From an uncultured bacterium (GTDB lineage: Bacteria > Acidobacteriota > UBA890), in assembly GCA_937922775.1 (NCBI GenBank), contig CALAKE010000659.1:1-23136 (forward strand): a DNA stretch of 23,136 bases, given 5' to 3'. Of this stretch, positions 7,430 to 15,364 are shown one piece after another. The notes below the pieces were generated by a model, which had not been told where the DNA came from, made no database searches, and was given only the letters and a program-made list of their open reading frames with translations. Positions within the stretch are counted from its first letter, which is position 1. Each line of letters starts with the position of its first letter. Position numbers and translations under genes: made by a program.

Positions 7430-7614
7430 AGTTCTCGGATGGTTCCCGCCGAGCCTACGTGACGGGCAATACAGTTGATTTCATCACGCCGCCGAGTGGC
7501 CTCACGGCCGGCGCCGCCAGAAAGGTATACGCGCACAGGGGGAGGGATCAGTCCCCACAGCCGGGCCCCGACTATTACTGGTGCCTCTTCCAGGGCGCGG
7601 AAGCCGCCATCTGA
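7342..7614 (+). CDS. Small conserved-looking protein, C-terminal part of a possibly frameshifted gene
   Basis: This frame is open from a GTG at 7342 to a TGA at 7612-7614 (90 codons). The product reads RLPPELATKLYAAGESGMGY, then CVFTVKFSDGSRRAYVTGNTVDF, and ends near DYYWCLFQGAEAAI. The alternation of short beta-strand-like segments and the Gly/Trp/Tyr content look like a real folded domain, not a shadow frame. I do not recognise a named family. No Shine-Dalgarno supports the GTG, and the likely original start is the ATG at 7253 in another frame, so this is probably a truncated remnant unless the frameshift is an artefact. It is convergent with the dipeptidase gene. Confidence 0.5.
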   Translation: MRSYRLPPELATKLYAAGESGMGYCVFTVKFSDGSRRAYVTGNTVDFITPPSGLTAGAARKVYAHRGRDQSPQPGPDYYWCLFQGAEAAI

Positions 7615-7678
7615 CAGGACTCTTCTGCGGACTCGTATCCTCAGGTCCTCAGTTGACCTCCGACCCTTCCGTTGATCC

Positions 7679-9304
7679 TCAGAAGCGGTTGTTGAACCGC
7701 ACCCAGAGCTCGTCGCCGAGCTGCCACCAGCGTTCCGCGGTCTTGTTGGCCAGGCCTACTGAGTATTTCGTGAGGTACTCCTCGGCCAAAGCCGGGTCTT
7801 GCTTGAAGAGCTCCAGCGCCTCTGCCTCGATCTCGGCCTGCTTGGCGAACAGCTCTTCCTCGAGAGGTCGCCAGACCTCCTCTAGAACCGGCGCCATCTC
7901 CTGGTAGCGGATGTAGGAGAGCTTGCTTGCCCGCCGGTAGGCCCACCAGGCGCAGTCACGGCTGAACTCCCGGCGCCCGTCAACCAAATAGCCGTCGGGC
8001 ATTTGAGAGATGCCGATGTAGAACGGCAAATGCGGGGTTGTCGCCGGGTTGTCGTATCCCAGCCAGACCAAACCGCCGATGGGATCCGGGAGCCAGGCTC
8101 TGGACTGGGTGATCGTGAGGTAGGTGGCCGTTGGGGAGGCAATGGTGCGCTCCCGGTCAACGCCGAGAAGCTCACGCGTATCCCCGTTCATGAAGGGGTT
8201 GGCAATCGGGCTCTTGATCGTCTCGCCATCGCGATTCACTACCGTCAGGCGCCGAGTCATGTCGTACGGCGTGTCGGCGTAGTAGTCCCTGAAGATCTTC
8301 AGCAGATCCGGCACCGTAACCTTCTGGTCGGGCTTCACGGAGAGGGGATAGTTCTCAGCGTTCGGATCCAAGTTCAGGGAAGGAGCCAACAGGCTCAATG
8401 CTCGCCATTCCCGGCGGCGTGAGTAGAGGCTGCTGCGGCTAGCGTAGGCGTAGGCGAAGCGGAAGGGTTCGCCGCTGTCGGGACTCCACCAGCCCATCTC
8501 CTCCGCCAGGGAATGGATATTGTCGGAAGCCATGTACCAGTCCGGGTCGGAGAGATCCAGCTCCAGAATGCGATGTGAGTTGGCGCTGACGGCTATCTCA
8601 TCGTCGGGGATGCGCACGGCGGCCCATACGGCGCCCAAGTTCCCACGCCCCGGCCCGAGGATCTCGAAGAACCAGACTTCCTCGGGGTCCGCAAAGGTGA
8701 AGGCCTCGCCCCAGTCGTTGTATCCGAACTCCTTGGTGAGCTCATCGGCAATGCGGATAGCCTCGCGGGCGTTAGTGGCCCGCTCCAGCACCAGGCGGTA
8801 CAGCTCCGGCGCATCGATGATCCCGTTGCTCGTCTTGAGCTCCCTCTTGCCGCCGGTCGTCGTCTCCCCGATGGCGAGCTGGTGCTCGTTCATGATGGGA
8901 TAGGCCGCGTCCATGAACTTGTAAGTCTCGGCGACCTGCGGGATCTCGCCGGCGGGAATGCGGTCGTCGTCGTGAGGCTTCGTAGTTCGTTTGGGTTCGA
9001 GCCACAACATGGCCATCGAGCCAGGCTCGTGGCTCCTCCGGGGTTCCAGGCTGATCCAGGTGCGGTCCGTTCCCGAGTCACACGAATGGCTCGTCATGGT
9101 GGAGCCGTCAACCGACGCCTCGGGTCCCACGAGGAGACTCGTGCAGCAGTCGGTACAGGGAGCGTCCGAGACCGGGATCTCGGCGTTCTGCGGGCAGGTA
9201 GGGCCTTCGCAGGTCTGCTCCTGCGCGAAGCCGAATAGAAGGACGACGAGGAAAAGCGGGAAGAGGCCAGCAAGCAACCGGCCGGGGCGCGACGAGCGTT
9301 CCAT
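7679..9304 (-). CDS. Secreted C69-family dipeptidase
   Basis: A 541-residue N-terminal-nucleophile hydrolase of peptidase family C69 (formerly U34). A signal segment covers residues 10-27. The nucleophile is expected at Cys54 in CCTSLLVG, followed by the family's ASVDGST block (63-69) and HSCDSG. Other family stretches include MNEHQLAIGETTTGGKREL, EFGYNDWGEAFTFADPEEVW, and RTIASPTATYLTITQSRAWL. Between signal and nucleophile lies a short Cys-rich segment (Cys32, 37, 50, 53), presumably removed or disulfide-bonded. The ATG at 9304 is chosen over a longer frame starting at 9370 because it has AGGAG nine bases upstream and begins the signal peptide. It likely completes peptide breakdown with the M28 peptidase, although it is in a separate transcription unit. 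Confidence 0.9.
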   Translation of the reverse strand: MERSSRPGRLLAGLFPLFLVVLLFGFAQEQTCEGPTCPQNAEIPVSDAPCTDCCTSLLVGPEASVDGSTMTSHSCDSGTDRTWISLEPRRSHEPGSMAMLWLEPKRTTKPHDDDRIPAGEIPQVAETYKFMDAAYPIMNEHQLAIGETTTGGKRELKTSNGIIDAPELYRLVLERATNAREAIRIADELTKEFGYNDWGEAFTFADPEEVWFFEILGPGRGNLGAVWAAVRIPDDEIAVSANSHRILELDLSDPDWYMASDNIHSLAEEMGWWSPDSGEPFRFAYAYASRSSLYSRRREWRALSLLAPSLNLDPNAENYPLSVKPDQKVTVPDLLKIFRDYYADTPYDMTRRLTVVNRDGETIKSPIANPFMNGDTRELLGVDRERTIASPTATYLTITQSRAWLPDPIGGLVWLGYDNPATTPHLPFYIGISQMPDGYLVDGRREFSRDCAWWAYRRASKLSYIRYQEMAPVLEEVWRPLEEELFAKQAEIEAEALELFKQDPALAEEYLTKYSVGLANKTAERWWQLGDELWVRFNNRF

Positions 9305-9473
9305 GGTTGGACTCTCCTGTCGGCTGACGGAAGTGTTTCTGGCCTGGGGATCCGTGACTCCAGGCAACACGTTTCCAGTGAAGACAGTCTATTCCTTGTC
9401 CGGGATCGACTCCATGTACTTTGATACCCTGAAGTGCATCTCGTTTCGACCAGACTGCATTCAGGGAGCGGCT

Positions 9474-10334
9474 ATGCCGCTCTCGAAGGGTATCGTTTCC
9501 ATGGCCCACGCAAGCGAGTCCGACAGAGATCTCTTCTATGCCCTGGCACGCTCGGCGGACGAAGCCGAGCGACTCAATCAGCAAGCCGAGCTCTGGCGAA
9601 AAGCAACCTCTCGAGTCCTGGACCAGCTCGATTTGGCTCCCGGAATGTCCTGTCTCGATTTCGGCTGCGGCGCCGGCGACGTCATGCTCGCTCTCGGTCG
9701 TCGCGTCGGTCCGAGTGGGAATGTGGTGGGAGTCGACACCGACGCCGATCTCGGGAGAAACGTGGCCAAGGAGTTGACCAAGACAGGAGCCTCGCGCTTC
9801 TCCTTCCTCGAGGCGGACATAACCAAGCCCGAATCACTTCCGACAGAGCTGTTCGACGTAACGAGCGCCCGATTTCTTCTGGTGCATCTCGAGGATCCCG
9901 TCGTGGCGTTGAGGACGATGTGGAACCTGACGAGGCCCGGCGGCGTGCTCGTGGTGTTCGACTACGACTTTCGGACCCATGACACGCACCCTGCGTGCCC
10001 TGAGCTCGAGGAGTTCATCGCGGTTGTGGATGGCGTATTCGAAAAGGCCGGGCTCGACCCGCGCATTGGCTCCAAGCTTCCCCACTATCTCGAGCGCGCC
10101 GCCGAGGGCCCGCCAGATGGGGTCGAAACGTCGGGCTTCATCACGCCGTTGCCGGACCTGCGTGAGTTCCTGCTGCTGTCCTATAAGAGCCTGCTACCAG
10201 CAGCCCTTGATCTGGGTGTCACTACGGAGGGGAAGGCTGAAAAGATGATCGCCTTCCTCGAGGGCGGCGCCGCGGAATCTCCCTCCTACTGGCTATCGGC
10301 CTTATATTGCAGCGCCTGGAAGCGGAAGCCGTGA
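9474..10334 (+). CDS. Class I SAM-dependent methyltransferase
   Basis: A 286-residue methyltransferase with a Rossmann-type SAM-binding domain. Motif I is LDFGCGAGDVMLAL (61-74), then GNVVGVDTD for the acidic end of strand 2, FLEADITKPESLP for motif II, and the TRPGGVLVVFDYDFRT block for the post-motif region. The acceptor is unknown; the overall type resembles small-molecule methyltransferases such as the UbiE/Coq5-like group. The ATG at 9474 is preferred (GGGAG five bases upstream); another ATG at 9501 is possible and the frame stays open further upstream. It is transcribed divergently from the C69 dipeptidase gene and followed by the secreted propeller protein. Confidence 0.85.
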   Translation: MPLSKGIVSMAHASESDRDLFYALARSADEAERLNQQAELWRKATSRVLDQLDLAPGMSCLDFGCGAGDVMLALGRRVGPSGNVVGVDTDADLGRNVAKELTKTGASRFSFLEADITKPESLPTELFDVTSARFLLVHLEDPVVALRTMWNLTRPGGVLVVFDYDFRTHDTHPACPELEEFIAVVDGVFEKAGLDPRIGSKLPHYLERAAEGPPDGVETSGFITPLPDLREFLLLSYKSLLPAALDLGVTTEGKAEKMIAFLEGGAAESPSYWLSALYCSAWKRKP

Positions 10335-10357
10335 GCTTCGACGAAGGTGGTGAGCGG

Positions 10358-10379
10358 CGCTGTGCAGCACATCACAGCG
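10358..10379. terminator. Hairpin between methyltransferase and propeller gene
   Basis: CGCTGTG (10358-10364) and CACAGCG (10373-10379) form a perfect 7-bp stem with an 8-base loop, 24 bases after the methyltransferase stop. No T-tract follows, so it may be a weak terminator, an mRNA-stability hairpin or an operator for the next gene. Confidence 0.3.
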
Positions 10380-10419
10380 GAGGCGCTTGCGCTTCAACAG
10401 CCAGGAGATCAGGCCCTTG

Positions 10420-11592
10420 ATGACGAGACCCGTCATCCTCTCGGCGGTGTTCTCTGCGGCACTCCTCGCAATGGTCCCCCCGTATCAGCAGTCGGGAGGA
10501 TTTGAGCGAGTCCTGGGGGGCGAGGATCTCGAACGTGGTGTCTTCGTCAGCCCGACGCGGGACGGAGGCTATGTCGCCGTCGGGGTCTCGCAGAGCCTCC
10601 CGGAGGGCGACGAAGACGTGTACCTCGTGAGAACTGACTCCGCTGGCGAGCTTCTCTGGTCGCAAACGTACGGTGGCAACGCCCATGACAACGGATGGTC
10701 GGTCCGCGAGACCGAGGATGGTTTCATGATCGCTGGATTCACTGAGAGCTTTGGGTCCGGTGGCTTCGATTTCTACCTGCTGGCGACGGACTCGAGGGGC
10801 GAAGTCGTCTGGTCCGAGACCTACGGAGGCGAGAGTGACGATCGCGCCTGGGCTCTGGCTCCAGCGAGCGGCGGAGGATTTGTTCTCGTGGGAGAGACCA
10901 AGAGTTTCGGTGCCGGCGAGGAAGATTGTTTCTTGGTCAGGACTGACGACTCAGGAGCGGAGCTCTGGACTCGAACCTATGGTGGGGAGAAGGGTGACCG
11001 TTGCTTTTCTGTCGTAGAGACCAATGACGGCGGCTACATGATCGCGGGGCAGACCTACAGCGAGGGCGCAGGCGATCGTGATCTCTATGTCCTCAAGACC
11101 GACGTGAACGGGACCCTCGAATGGTCGAAGACCTTTGGCGGGCCGGTCTCAGATGTTGGTCACTACATCACAGCGACCTCCGACGGGAGCTTTGTCGTTA
11201 CCGGCTACACGACCAGCCTCGCCGCCGATGGCGACGATCCCTATCTGGTCAAGATCGATCCCGACGGCGAAGTGCAATGGACGCGCGTGCTGCCCATGGC
11301 GGGCGTCAACCACACCCTGACCGGTGAGCAGGCGACCGACGGTGGCTTCTATCTTGTCGGCTTCTCCGAATACCCGGAGAGGGGCTCGAATGCCGCTCTG
11401 CTGGTGAAAGCCGATCCGGAGGGCCGGCTCGACTGGCACCGGGACGTGCTGGCCACAGAGACCGGCCGGACCATCGGGTATACAGTGCGCGCCATGTCGG
11501 GTGGCGCCTGCGTCTTTACGGGGCACTCGACGGTCGGCTCGGCCGGAGGCCTCGACCTGCTCCTGGTGCGAGTGGCAGGTGAGAAGCAATGA
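10420..11592 (+). CDS. Secreted seven-repeat beta-propeller-like protein
   Basis: A 390-residue exported protein: a signal peptide (about 1-25), then roughly seven tandem repeats of about 48 residues. Each repeat carries a DGGY/F-x-x-x-G-x-T-x-S core, a D-x-Y-L-V-x-T-D strand with D-x-x-G turn, and an LxWxxTYGG end. The first half-strand (FERVLGG) and the last (LLLVRV) would close a seven-bladed propeller. Such repeats are common in secreted or surface proteins and are usually binding modules; no catalytic site is visible. The ATG at 10420 begins the signal peptide; a TTG at 10387 also lies in frame. No anchor or sorting domain is visible at the C-terminus. Confidence 0.8.
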   Translation: MTRPVILSAVFSAALLAMVPPYQQSGGFERVLGGEDLERGVFVSPTRDGGYVAVGVSQSLPEGDEDVYLVRTDSAGELLWSQTYGGNAHDNGWSVRETEDGFMIAGFTESFGSGGFDFYLLATDSRGEVVWSETYGGESDDRAWALAPASGGGFVLVGETKSFGAGEEDCFLVRTDDSGAELWTRTYGGEKGDRCFSVVETNDGGYMIAGQTYSEGAGDRDLYVLKTDVNGTLEWSKTFGGPVSDVGHYITATSDGSFVVTGYTTSLAADGDDPYLVKIDPDGEVQWTRVLPMAGVNHTLTGEQATDGGFYLVGFSEYPERGSNAALLVKADPEGRLDWHRDVLATETGRTIGYTVRAMSGGACVFTGHSTVGSAGGLDLLLVRVAGEKQ

Positions 11593-11637
11593 GGCCTCGA
11601 ATTGGGCTGTTCGAATGACATCAGGGAGAGGCAACTA

Positions 11638-12021
11638 ATGGACCGGGATGAATGCTATCGATGGGGAGATCTCTTCACGAGCGATTGGGCGTCCCTGGTG
11701 TCAGGGATGTCCGAGCGTGCAGATGCAATGGGTTTACTACAGGCAGATCGCAACGGCTCTCTTGTTTGGAGCAGGGACGAAATCGAGGAATGCAGGTGGG
11801 TTTTCGTCGAAGACCCTTCAGAAGTCGAGAGAATCCGAGCCATCTATGGCGACAATGAGAACGTCGAGAGCCCCTGTTGTTTCGTCGTGGCTAAACAGCC
11901 CGACCCGAGTGATACACGCGGAGACGTCATTTTCGACATCTTCCGGCTCAGCCCTCAGAGCTACCTGTGGCACTTCAACAGGGTCTACACGCGACCATCA
12001 CAGAAAGGTATCGAAGAGTGA
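11638..12021 (+). CDS. Hypothetical protein, 127 aa
   Basis: I do not recognise this family. It is an acidic, soluble-looking protein without signal peptide or membrane helix, with a Trp-rich N-terminus (YRWGDLFTSDWASLV), a central WVFVEDPSEVERIRAIYGD stretch and a CCFVVAKQ strand. The end, LSPQSYLWHFNRVYTR, looks like a conserved helix or strand. The ATG has GGGAGAGG six bases upstream, which decides the start over an upstream in-frame start at 11602. Its TGA overlaps the GTG of the VOC gene (GTGA), so the two proteins are translationally coupled and may work together. Confidence 0.72.
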   Translation: MDRDECYRWGDLFTSDWASLVSGMSERADAMGLLQADRNGSLVWSRDEIEECRWVFVEDPSEVERIRAIYGDNENVESPCCFVVAKQPDPSDTRGDVIFDIFRLSPQSYLWHFNRVYTRPSQKGIEE

Positions 12022-12401
12022 AGATCAAGCTGGCGGGCATCATCGTGGACGACCAGGAGAAGGCGCTCCGCTTCTATACCGAGGTCCTCGGCTTCGCCAA
12101 GAAGACCGACATCCCCGCGGGGCCGTACCGATGGCTCACCGTCGTTTCTCCTGACGAGCCGGAAGGTGCCGAGCTGGTGCTCGAGCCGAATGCCAATCCC
12201 GCTTCAAAGACATACCAAGAGGCGTTGCTCGAGCAGGGGATTCCCCTGACGGCGCTCGAGGTTGAAGACGTGCAGGCGGAATACGAGCGTCTCGTGGCGG
12301 CTGGGGTGGTGTTCAAGTCGGAACCCACCGACGTAGGGTCAACCGTCATCGCGATGTTCGAGGATACCTGCGGCAACCTGATACAGATTTACCAGGCCTG
12401 A
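12018..12401 (+). CDS. VOC superfamily (glyoxalase/bleomycin-resistance-like) protein
   Basis: A 127-residue single-module VOC protein with two beta-alpha-beta units: KIKLAGIIVDDQEKALRFYTEVLGF at the start and the closing VIAMFEDTCGNLIQIYQ. The protein contains no histidine at all, so the classical His/Glu metal site of glyoxalase I cannot form. It may bind a ligand without that metal centre or use only Glu and Asp residues. The start is the GTG at 12018, overlapping the preceding stop by four bases and placing MKIKLAG at the N-terminus as is usual. The substrate cannot be predicted. Confidence 0.85.
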   Translation: MKIKLAGIIVDDQEKALRFYTEVLGFAKKTDIPAGPYRWLTVVSPDEPEGAELVLEPNANPASKTYQEALLEQGIPLTALEVEDVQAEYERLVAAGVVFKSEPTDVGSTVIAMFEDTCGNLIQIYQA

Positions 12402-12421
12402 TCCGGGCCAGCAGCCTTTTT
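12395..12421 (+). terminator. Weak terminator candidate after the VOC gene
   Basis: A short GGCC (12395-12398)/GGCC (12406-12409) stem is followed seven bases later by a run of five T (12417-12421). The stem overlaps the last codons of the VOC gene. It is the only T-run after a hairpin that I saw, but the stem is only four bases and the distance is not ideal. Confidence 0.25.
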
Positions 12422-12434
12422 CTGTCACAGCAGC

Positions 12435-12460
12435 GGTCGAAGGGGCCCGTACGGTCGACC
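12435..12460. promoter_or_regulatory. Inverted repeat upstream of the SDR gene
   Basis: GGTCGA (12435-12440) and TCGACC (12455-12460) are perfect inverted arms with GGGCCC at the centre of the 14-base gap. A TAAAAT (12469-12474) resembling a -10 element follows nine bases later, about 60 bases before the SDR start, but no good -35 is visible. The arrangement would fit an operator overlapping the -35 region. This is tentative. Confidence 0.3.
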
Positions 12461-12534
12461 TCTGACTGTAAAATTCGAGATCCGGGGGAACCCAGGCGCC
12501 ACCCGAGACAGACCAAAGAACCGAGGAAGTGAAC

Positions 12535-13410
12535 GTGGCCAACGTCCTGATTACCGGTGCGAGCAGTGGCTTCGGCAAGATGACCGTGGAGTTGCTCCTG
12601 CAGAAGGGGCATACCGTCGTCGGCAGTGCGCGTGACGTCGATGGGCGGAACAAGGCTCCATCCGACGAGCTCAGGGCTCTCGGCGCACAGATGGTCGAGA
12701 TGGACGTAACTGACGACGGCAGCGTCGAGGCGGCCGTCGCTGAAGCACTCGGCGGTACAGGTGGCCTGGATGTCGTGGTCAACAACGCTGGCCTCGGAGT
12801 GCTCGGGGTTCAGGAGACCTTCACTCCTGCGGAGTGGCAGCAGGTCTTCGATGTGAATGTCTTCGGCGTGCATCGGGTGAGCCGCGCGGTACTGCCTCAT
12901 ATGCGCGAGAGGGGCTCGGGCCTCCTAGTGCAAGTCTCCAGCCTGCTCGGTCGTGTCACGATTCCGTTCCATGGGCCTTACAACGCGTCAAAGTGGGCGC
13001 TCGAGGCGATGTCGGAGAACTACCGCGTCGAGCTGTCGGGATTCGGGGTCGATGTTGCCATCATTGAGCCAGGTGGGTTTGAGACCCCCTTTGCCGACAG
13101 CCTTCTGCGGCCGAGCGATCAGGGCGGCGAGGTGGCTCTGAACGCGATGCAGGAGCAGGCGGAGGGGTTCCTGTATGGTTTCGGTGAGGCCTTGGCTGCG
13201 AATCCAGCGCAGAATCCACAGAATGTCGCCGACGCCATCGTGAACGTCATCGAAACGCCGGCCGGCCAGCGACCATTCCGCACGGTCGTCGACAAGATGG
13301 GAATGGGCGAGGCGATTCAGCCGTACAATGAACAGCTCGAACAGCTCACCTCTGGCCTCTATGCGGCCTTCGAGATGGGTGACCTGTTGAAGCTCAAGAT
13401 CAAGGAATAG
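12535..13410 (+). CDS. Short-chain dehydrogenase/reductase (SDR)
   Basis: A classical SDR oxidoreductase of 291 residues, NAD(P)-dependent. The cofactor motif TGASSGFG is at 7-14, NNAG at 83-86, a conserved Asn at 109, and the catalytic Ser136, Tyr149 and Lys153 (YNASK). SARD after the second strand (Ser/Arg in place of an acidic residue) slightly favours NADP(H). No signal peptide, so cytosolic. The substrate is unknown; the C-terminal 100 residues are typical of classical SDRs acting on varied carbonyls. Two in-frame GTG starts exist (12529 and 12535); 12535 is preferred because GAGGAA lies six bases upstream. Confidence 0.88.
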   Translation: MANVLITGASSGFGKMTVELLLQKGHTVVGSARDVDGRNKAPSDELRALGAQMVEMDVTDDGSVEAAVAEALGGTGGLDVVVNNAGLGVLGVQETFTPAEWQQVFDVNVFGVHRVSRAVLPHMRERGSGLLVQVSSLLGRVTIPFHGPYNASKWALEAMSENYRVELSGFGVDVAIIEPGGFETPFADSLLRPSDQGGEVALNAMQEQAEGFLYGFGEALAANPAQNPQNVADAIVNVIETPAGQRPFRTVVDKMGMGEAIQPYNEQLEQLTSGLYAAFEMGDLLKLKIKE

Positions 13411-13573
13411 GCCAGGAGCTCGGCAGCCACCCAGCTTTCCCCATCCGTGAACCCATGGAGGTCGTATTCAGGCGATCCGTACTTGTCCGGCATCAGCTCC
13501 TGCCGATGGTCATACTTGCACTGCTTCTCGGGGCGAGCTTGACGTTCAGGCTTCTTCAGAGGATGTTTAGCGA

Positions 13574-13963
13574 ATGGGAACTTCCGAAGCGACAACTCGC
13601 GGTGTACACGTTCGGGTCGAGCCTCAGTTCGACCCCGGGCGCTCCAACCCGGAGCAGGAGCACTGGTTCTTCCTCTACACGGTCACCATCACCAATCAGG
13701 GCGAGGAGACCGTGCAGCTGCTGAGACGCCACTGGATCATCACGGACGGTGAAGGGCACGTGGAAGAGGTGCGCGGGCCGGGAGTCGTTGGCGATCAGCC
13801 GGTGCTGCGGCCGGGCGAGTCGTACACCTATACCTCCGGCTGTCCCCTTACGACTGCCTTCGGTTTCATGCAGGGCACCTACCAGATGGTCACCGCGGAC
13901 GGCGAAGAGTTCGATGCAGAGGTTGCCCCGTTCGAGCTGAGCGAGCCCTACTCAGTGCACTGA
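13574..13963 (+). CDS. apaG: ApaG domain protein
   Basis: A 129-residue ApaG protein. It has the immunoglobulin-like fold pattern of the family: VHVRVEPQFDPGRSNPEQEHWFFLYTVTI at the start (written here in two halves in the record), RRHWIITDGEGHVEEVRGPGVVG, and the family block YTSGCPLTTAFGFMQGTYQM. ApaG was named from its linkage to apaH in enterobacteria and to cobalt/magnesium phenotypes; its molecular role is not settled. No apaH or rsmA is adjacent here. The start ATG has AGAGGA about ten bases upstream. It follows the SDR gene after a 163-base spacer in which I see no convincing gene. Confidence 0.92.
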   Translation: MGTSEATTRGVHVRVEPQFDPGRSNPEQEHWFFLYTVTITNQGEETVQLLRRHWIITDGEGHVEEVRGPGVVGDQPVLRPGESYTYTSGCPLTTAFGFMQGTYQMVTADGEEFDAEVAPFELSEPYSVH

Positions 13964-14000
13964 GGGTGGCAGCAGGCCGCGGCACGGAGCCAATGTCCAA

Positions 14001-15362
14001 TCAGCTCGGCAGCACGAGCCGATAGCGCTTGATCTGGATCGTGCCGAGCTCATCCTCGACGGCCGCGATCATGATGTCATCGCGGATGAACGGCCGTGGC
14101 TGGATGGTCCGAGGTGTCATCCCGTAGAACTCACTCGGCGCCTCGACGGGGCCGAGGTATCTGCCCTGCTCGTCGAACACGTCGATCAAGACCGAGTCGA
14201 GCCAACAGGGCTCGGCGCGGTACTCATCCGCGTCGCCCGGCTCTTCGTTGCACTCGGTCAATCGGATTCCCGGCCCGGGCTTGATGACCCAGATCCGCCC
14301 GTTCGAGTCGGGGACGATTTGCTCGAAGGCGGGCTTATGAGAAGGTAGCTGTGAGTTTGGATCCCATCCCGATACCTCCTCGACGTCCTCGAGATCCGCG
14401 CGAAGCAGATCGCGATACCAGTCTCCCTCGGCATTCTCGACGGGCACCTGGTCCCACGCCTTCTCGATCACCATCTTGCGATCATCGGCGTGGTGAATTT
14501 GCAGCCGGTACTGATTGCCGCTGCCGGCAACGAGTGAACCATATGGGGAGACGGCCCACGCACGCCGCGGTACGAATGCCGGGGATATCGAGGCGACCAT
14601 GACGTATTCCTCATTGCGACGGACGATTTCGATCACTGGAGCCTCGTAATCAAACTCTGGGAGCGGACGGGTTTCGCCCGCTTCCCCTTCATTGATTCCC
14701 GCGTAACCGACCTTCCACGTTCCCGGGTTCATCCCCTCCCGCTCCAACGTTACGGGAACGTACACCGTGCCATCGGGGCCGACATTCGAGGTGTTGAACC
14801 AGGCGAACACACTGAGCTCTTCGAGGCTCCAAGTGGCGATTGGCGTACCTTCGGGCGAGAAAACCTCTATTTCCCCTTGTCCGAGGACGAATACGTTCCC
14901 GGTCCGGTCGAGCCCCATGAATGTCGGCCGTTCGAACTCACCGGGGCCCTGTCCACCCCCGCCGATATCGAGGACATGAGTGCCCCGCTGGTCATAGACC
15001 CGAACGACTGGCACCTGAGCGTCGAGGGCGTAGATGCGCCCGTCCGTTGCCGCGACCGCTGAGATTCGCCCGAGCATGTAGGGCTCTTCCCCAACTTCCT
15101 CGCCGATCGACAATTCCTCGACGAGTCGCGCGGTTCCCTGCCAGACGGAGCCGCTCTCGGTGTGCACCGTGGTGACGTTGCCCTCGGTCACGGTCGTGCC
15201 CTGCCAGGGCTGACCGCCGGCAGCGGTCGGTTCACCCCCGCCACAGGCCGCAAGCGAGAGCGCAAGGATGAGGCATGCGGCACGCCTTGCATACGGGAAC
15301 GCTGCGACTGAAGCCGAAGAGTGAGCGGCAGTCGTCTGCGCGGCGATGGCCGCTGGCCGCAT
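14001..15362 (-). CDS. 6-bladed beta-propeller lipoprotein
   Basis: A 453-residue lipoprotein: a long N-terminal extension, a hydrophobic stretch and lipobox ending at Cys40 (LSLAAC), a Gly-rich spacer, then a 6-bladed propeller of the NHL-like kind. Diagnostic stretches are ISAVAATDGRIYALD, VVRVYDQRGTHVLDIGGGG followed by QGPGEF, and MGLDRTGNVFVLG. The ATG lies two bases after the DUF1080 stop, and AAGGAG eight bases upstream sits inside the end of that gene, so translation is coupled. It is the last gene of the operon. Propellers of this type are usually extracytoplasmic binding proteins; a role in sugar or product binding is inference. Confidence 0.87.
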   Translation of the reverse strand: MRPAAIAAQTTAAHSSASVAAFPYARRAACLILALSLAACGGGEPTAAGGQPWQGTTVTEGNVTTVHTESGSVWQGTARLVEELSIGEEVGEEPYMLGRISAVAATDGRIYALDAQVPVVRVYDQRGTHVLDIGGGGQGPGEFERPTFMGLDRTGNVFVLGQGEIEVFSPEGTPIATWSLEELSVFAWFNTSNVGPDGTVYVPVTLEREGMNPGTWKVGYAGINEGEAGETRPLPEFDYEAPVIEIVRRNEEYVMVASISPAFVPRRAWAVSPYGSLVAGSGNQYRLQIHHADDRKMVIEKAWDQVPVENAEGDWYRDLLRADLEDVEEVSGWDPNSQLPSHKPAFEQIVPDSNGRIWVIKPGPGIRLTECNEEPGDADEYRAEPCWLDSVLIDVFDEQGRYLGPVEAPSEFYGMTPRTIQPRPFIRDDIMIAAVEDELGTIQIKRYRLVLPS

Positions 15363-15364
15363 CG

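Noticed and set aside
7640..7660. AGGTC...GACCT hairpin between the small gene and the dipeptidase gene
   Set aside because: A five-base stem without T-tract is too weak to call.
8991..9473. An upstream extension of the methyltransferase frame giving 447 residues
   Set aside because: Most of it is antisense to the C69 dipeptidase, whose motifs are clear; the extension has no family features.
13359..13595. A 78-codon minus-strand frame spanning the spacer between SDR and ApaG genes
   Set aside because: It overlaps both neighbours and has no ribosome-binding site or recognisable family. Parts look protein-like, but not enough to call a gene.
13455..13724. A + strand frame with a hydrophobic N-terminus before ApaG
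   Set aside because: The hydrophobic stretch (LLPMVILALLLGASL) resembles a signal, but the frame then runs through the ApaG gene out of phase with low-complexity Ser/Arg sequence.
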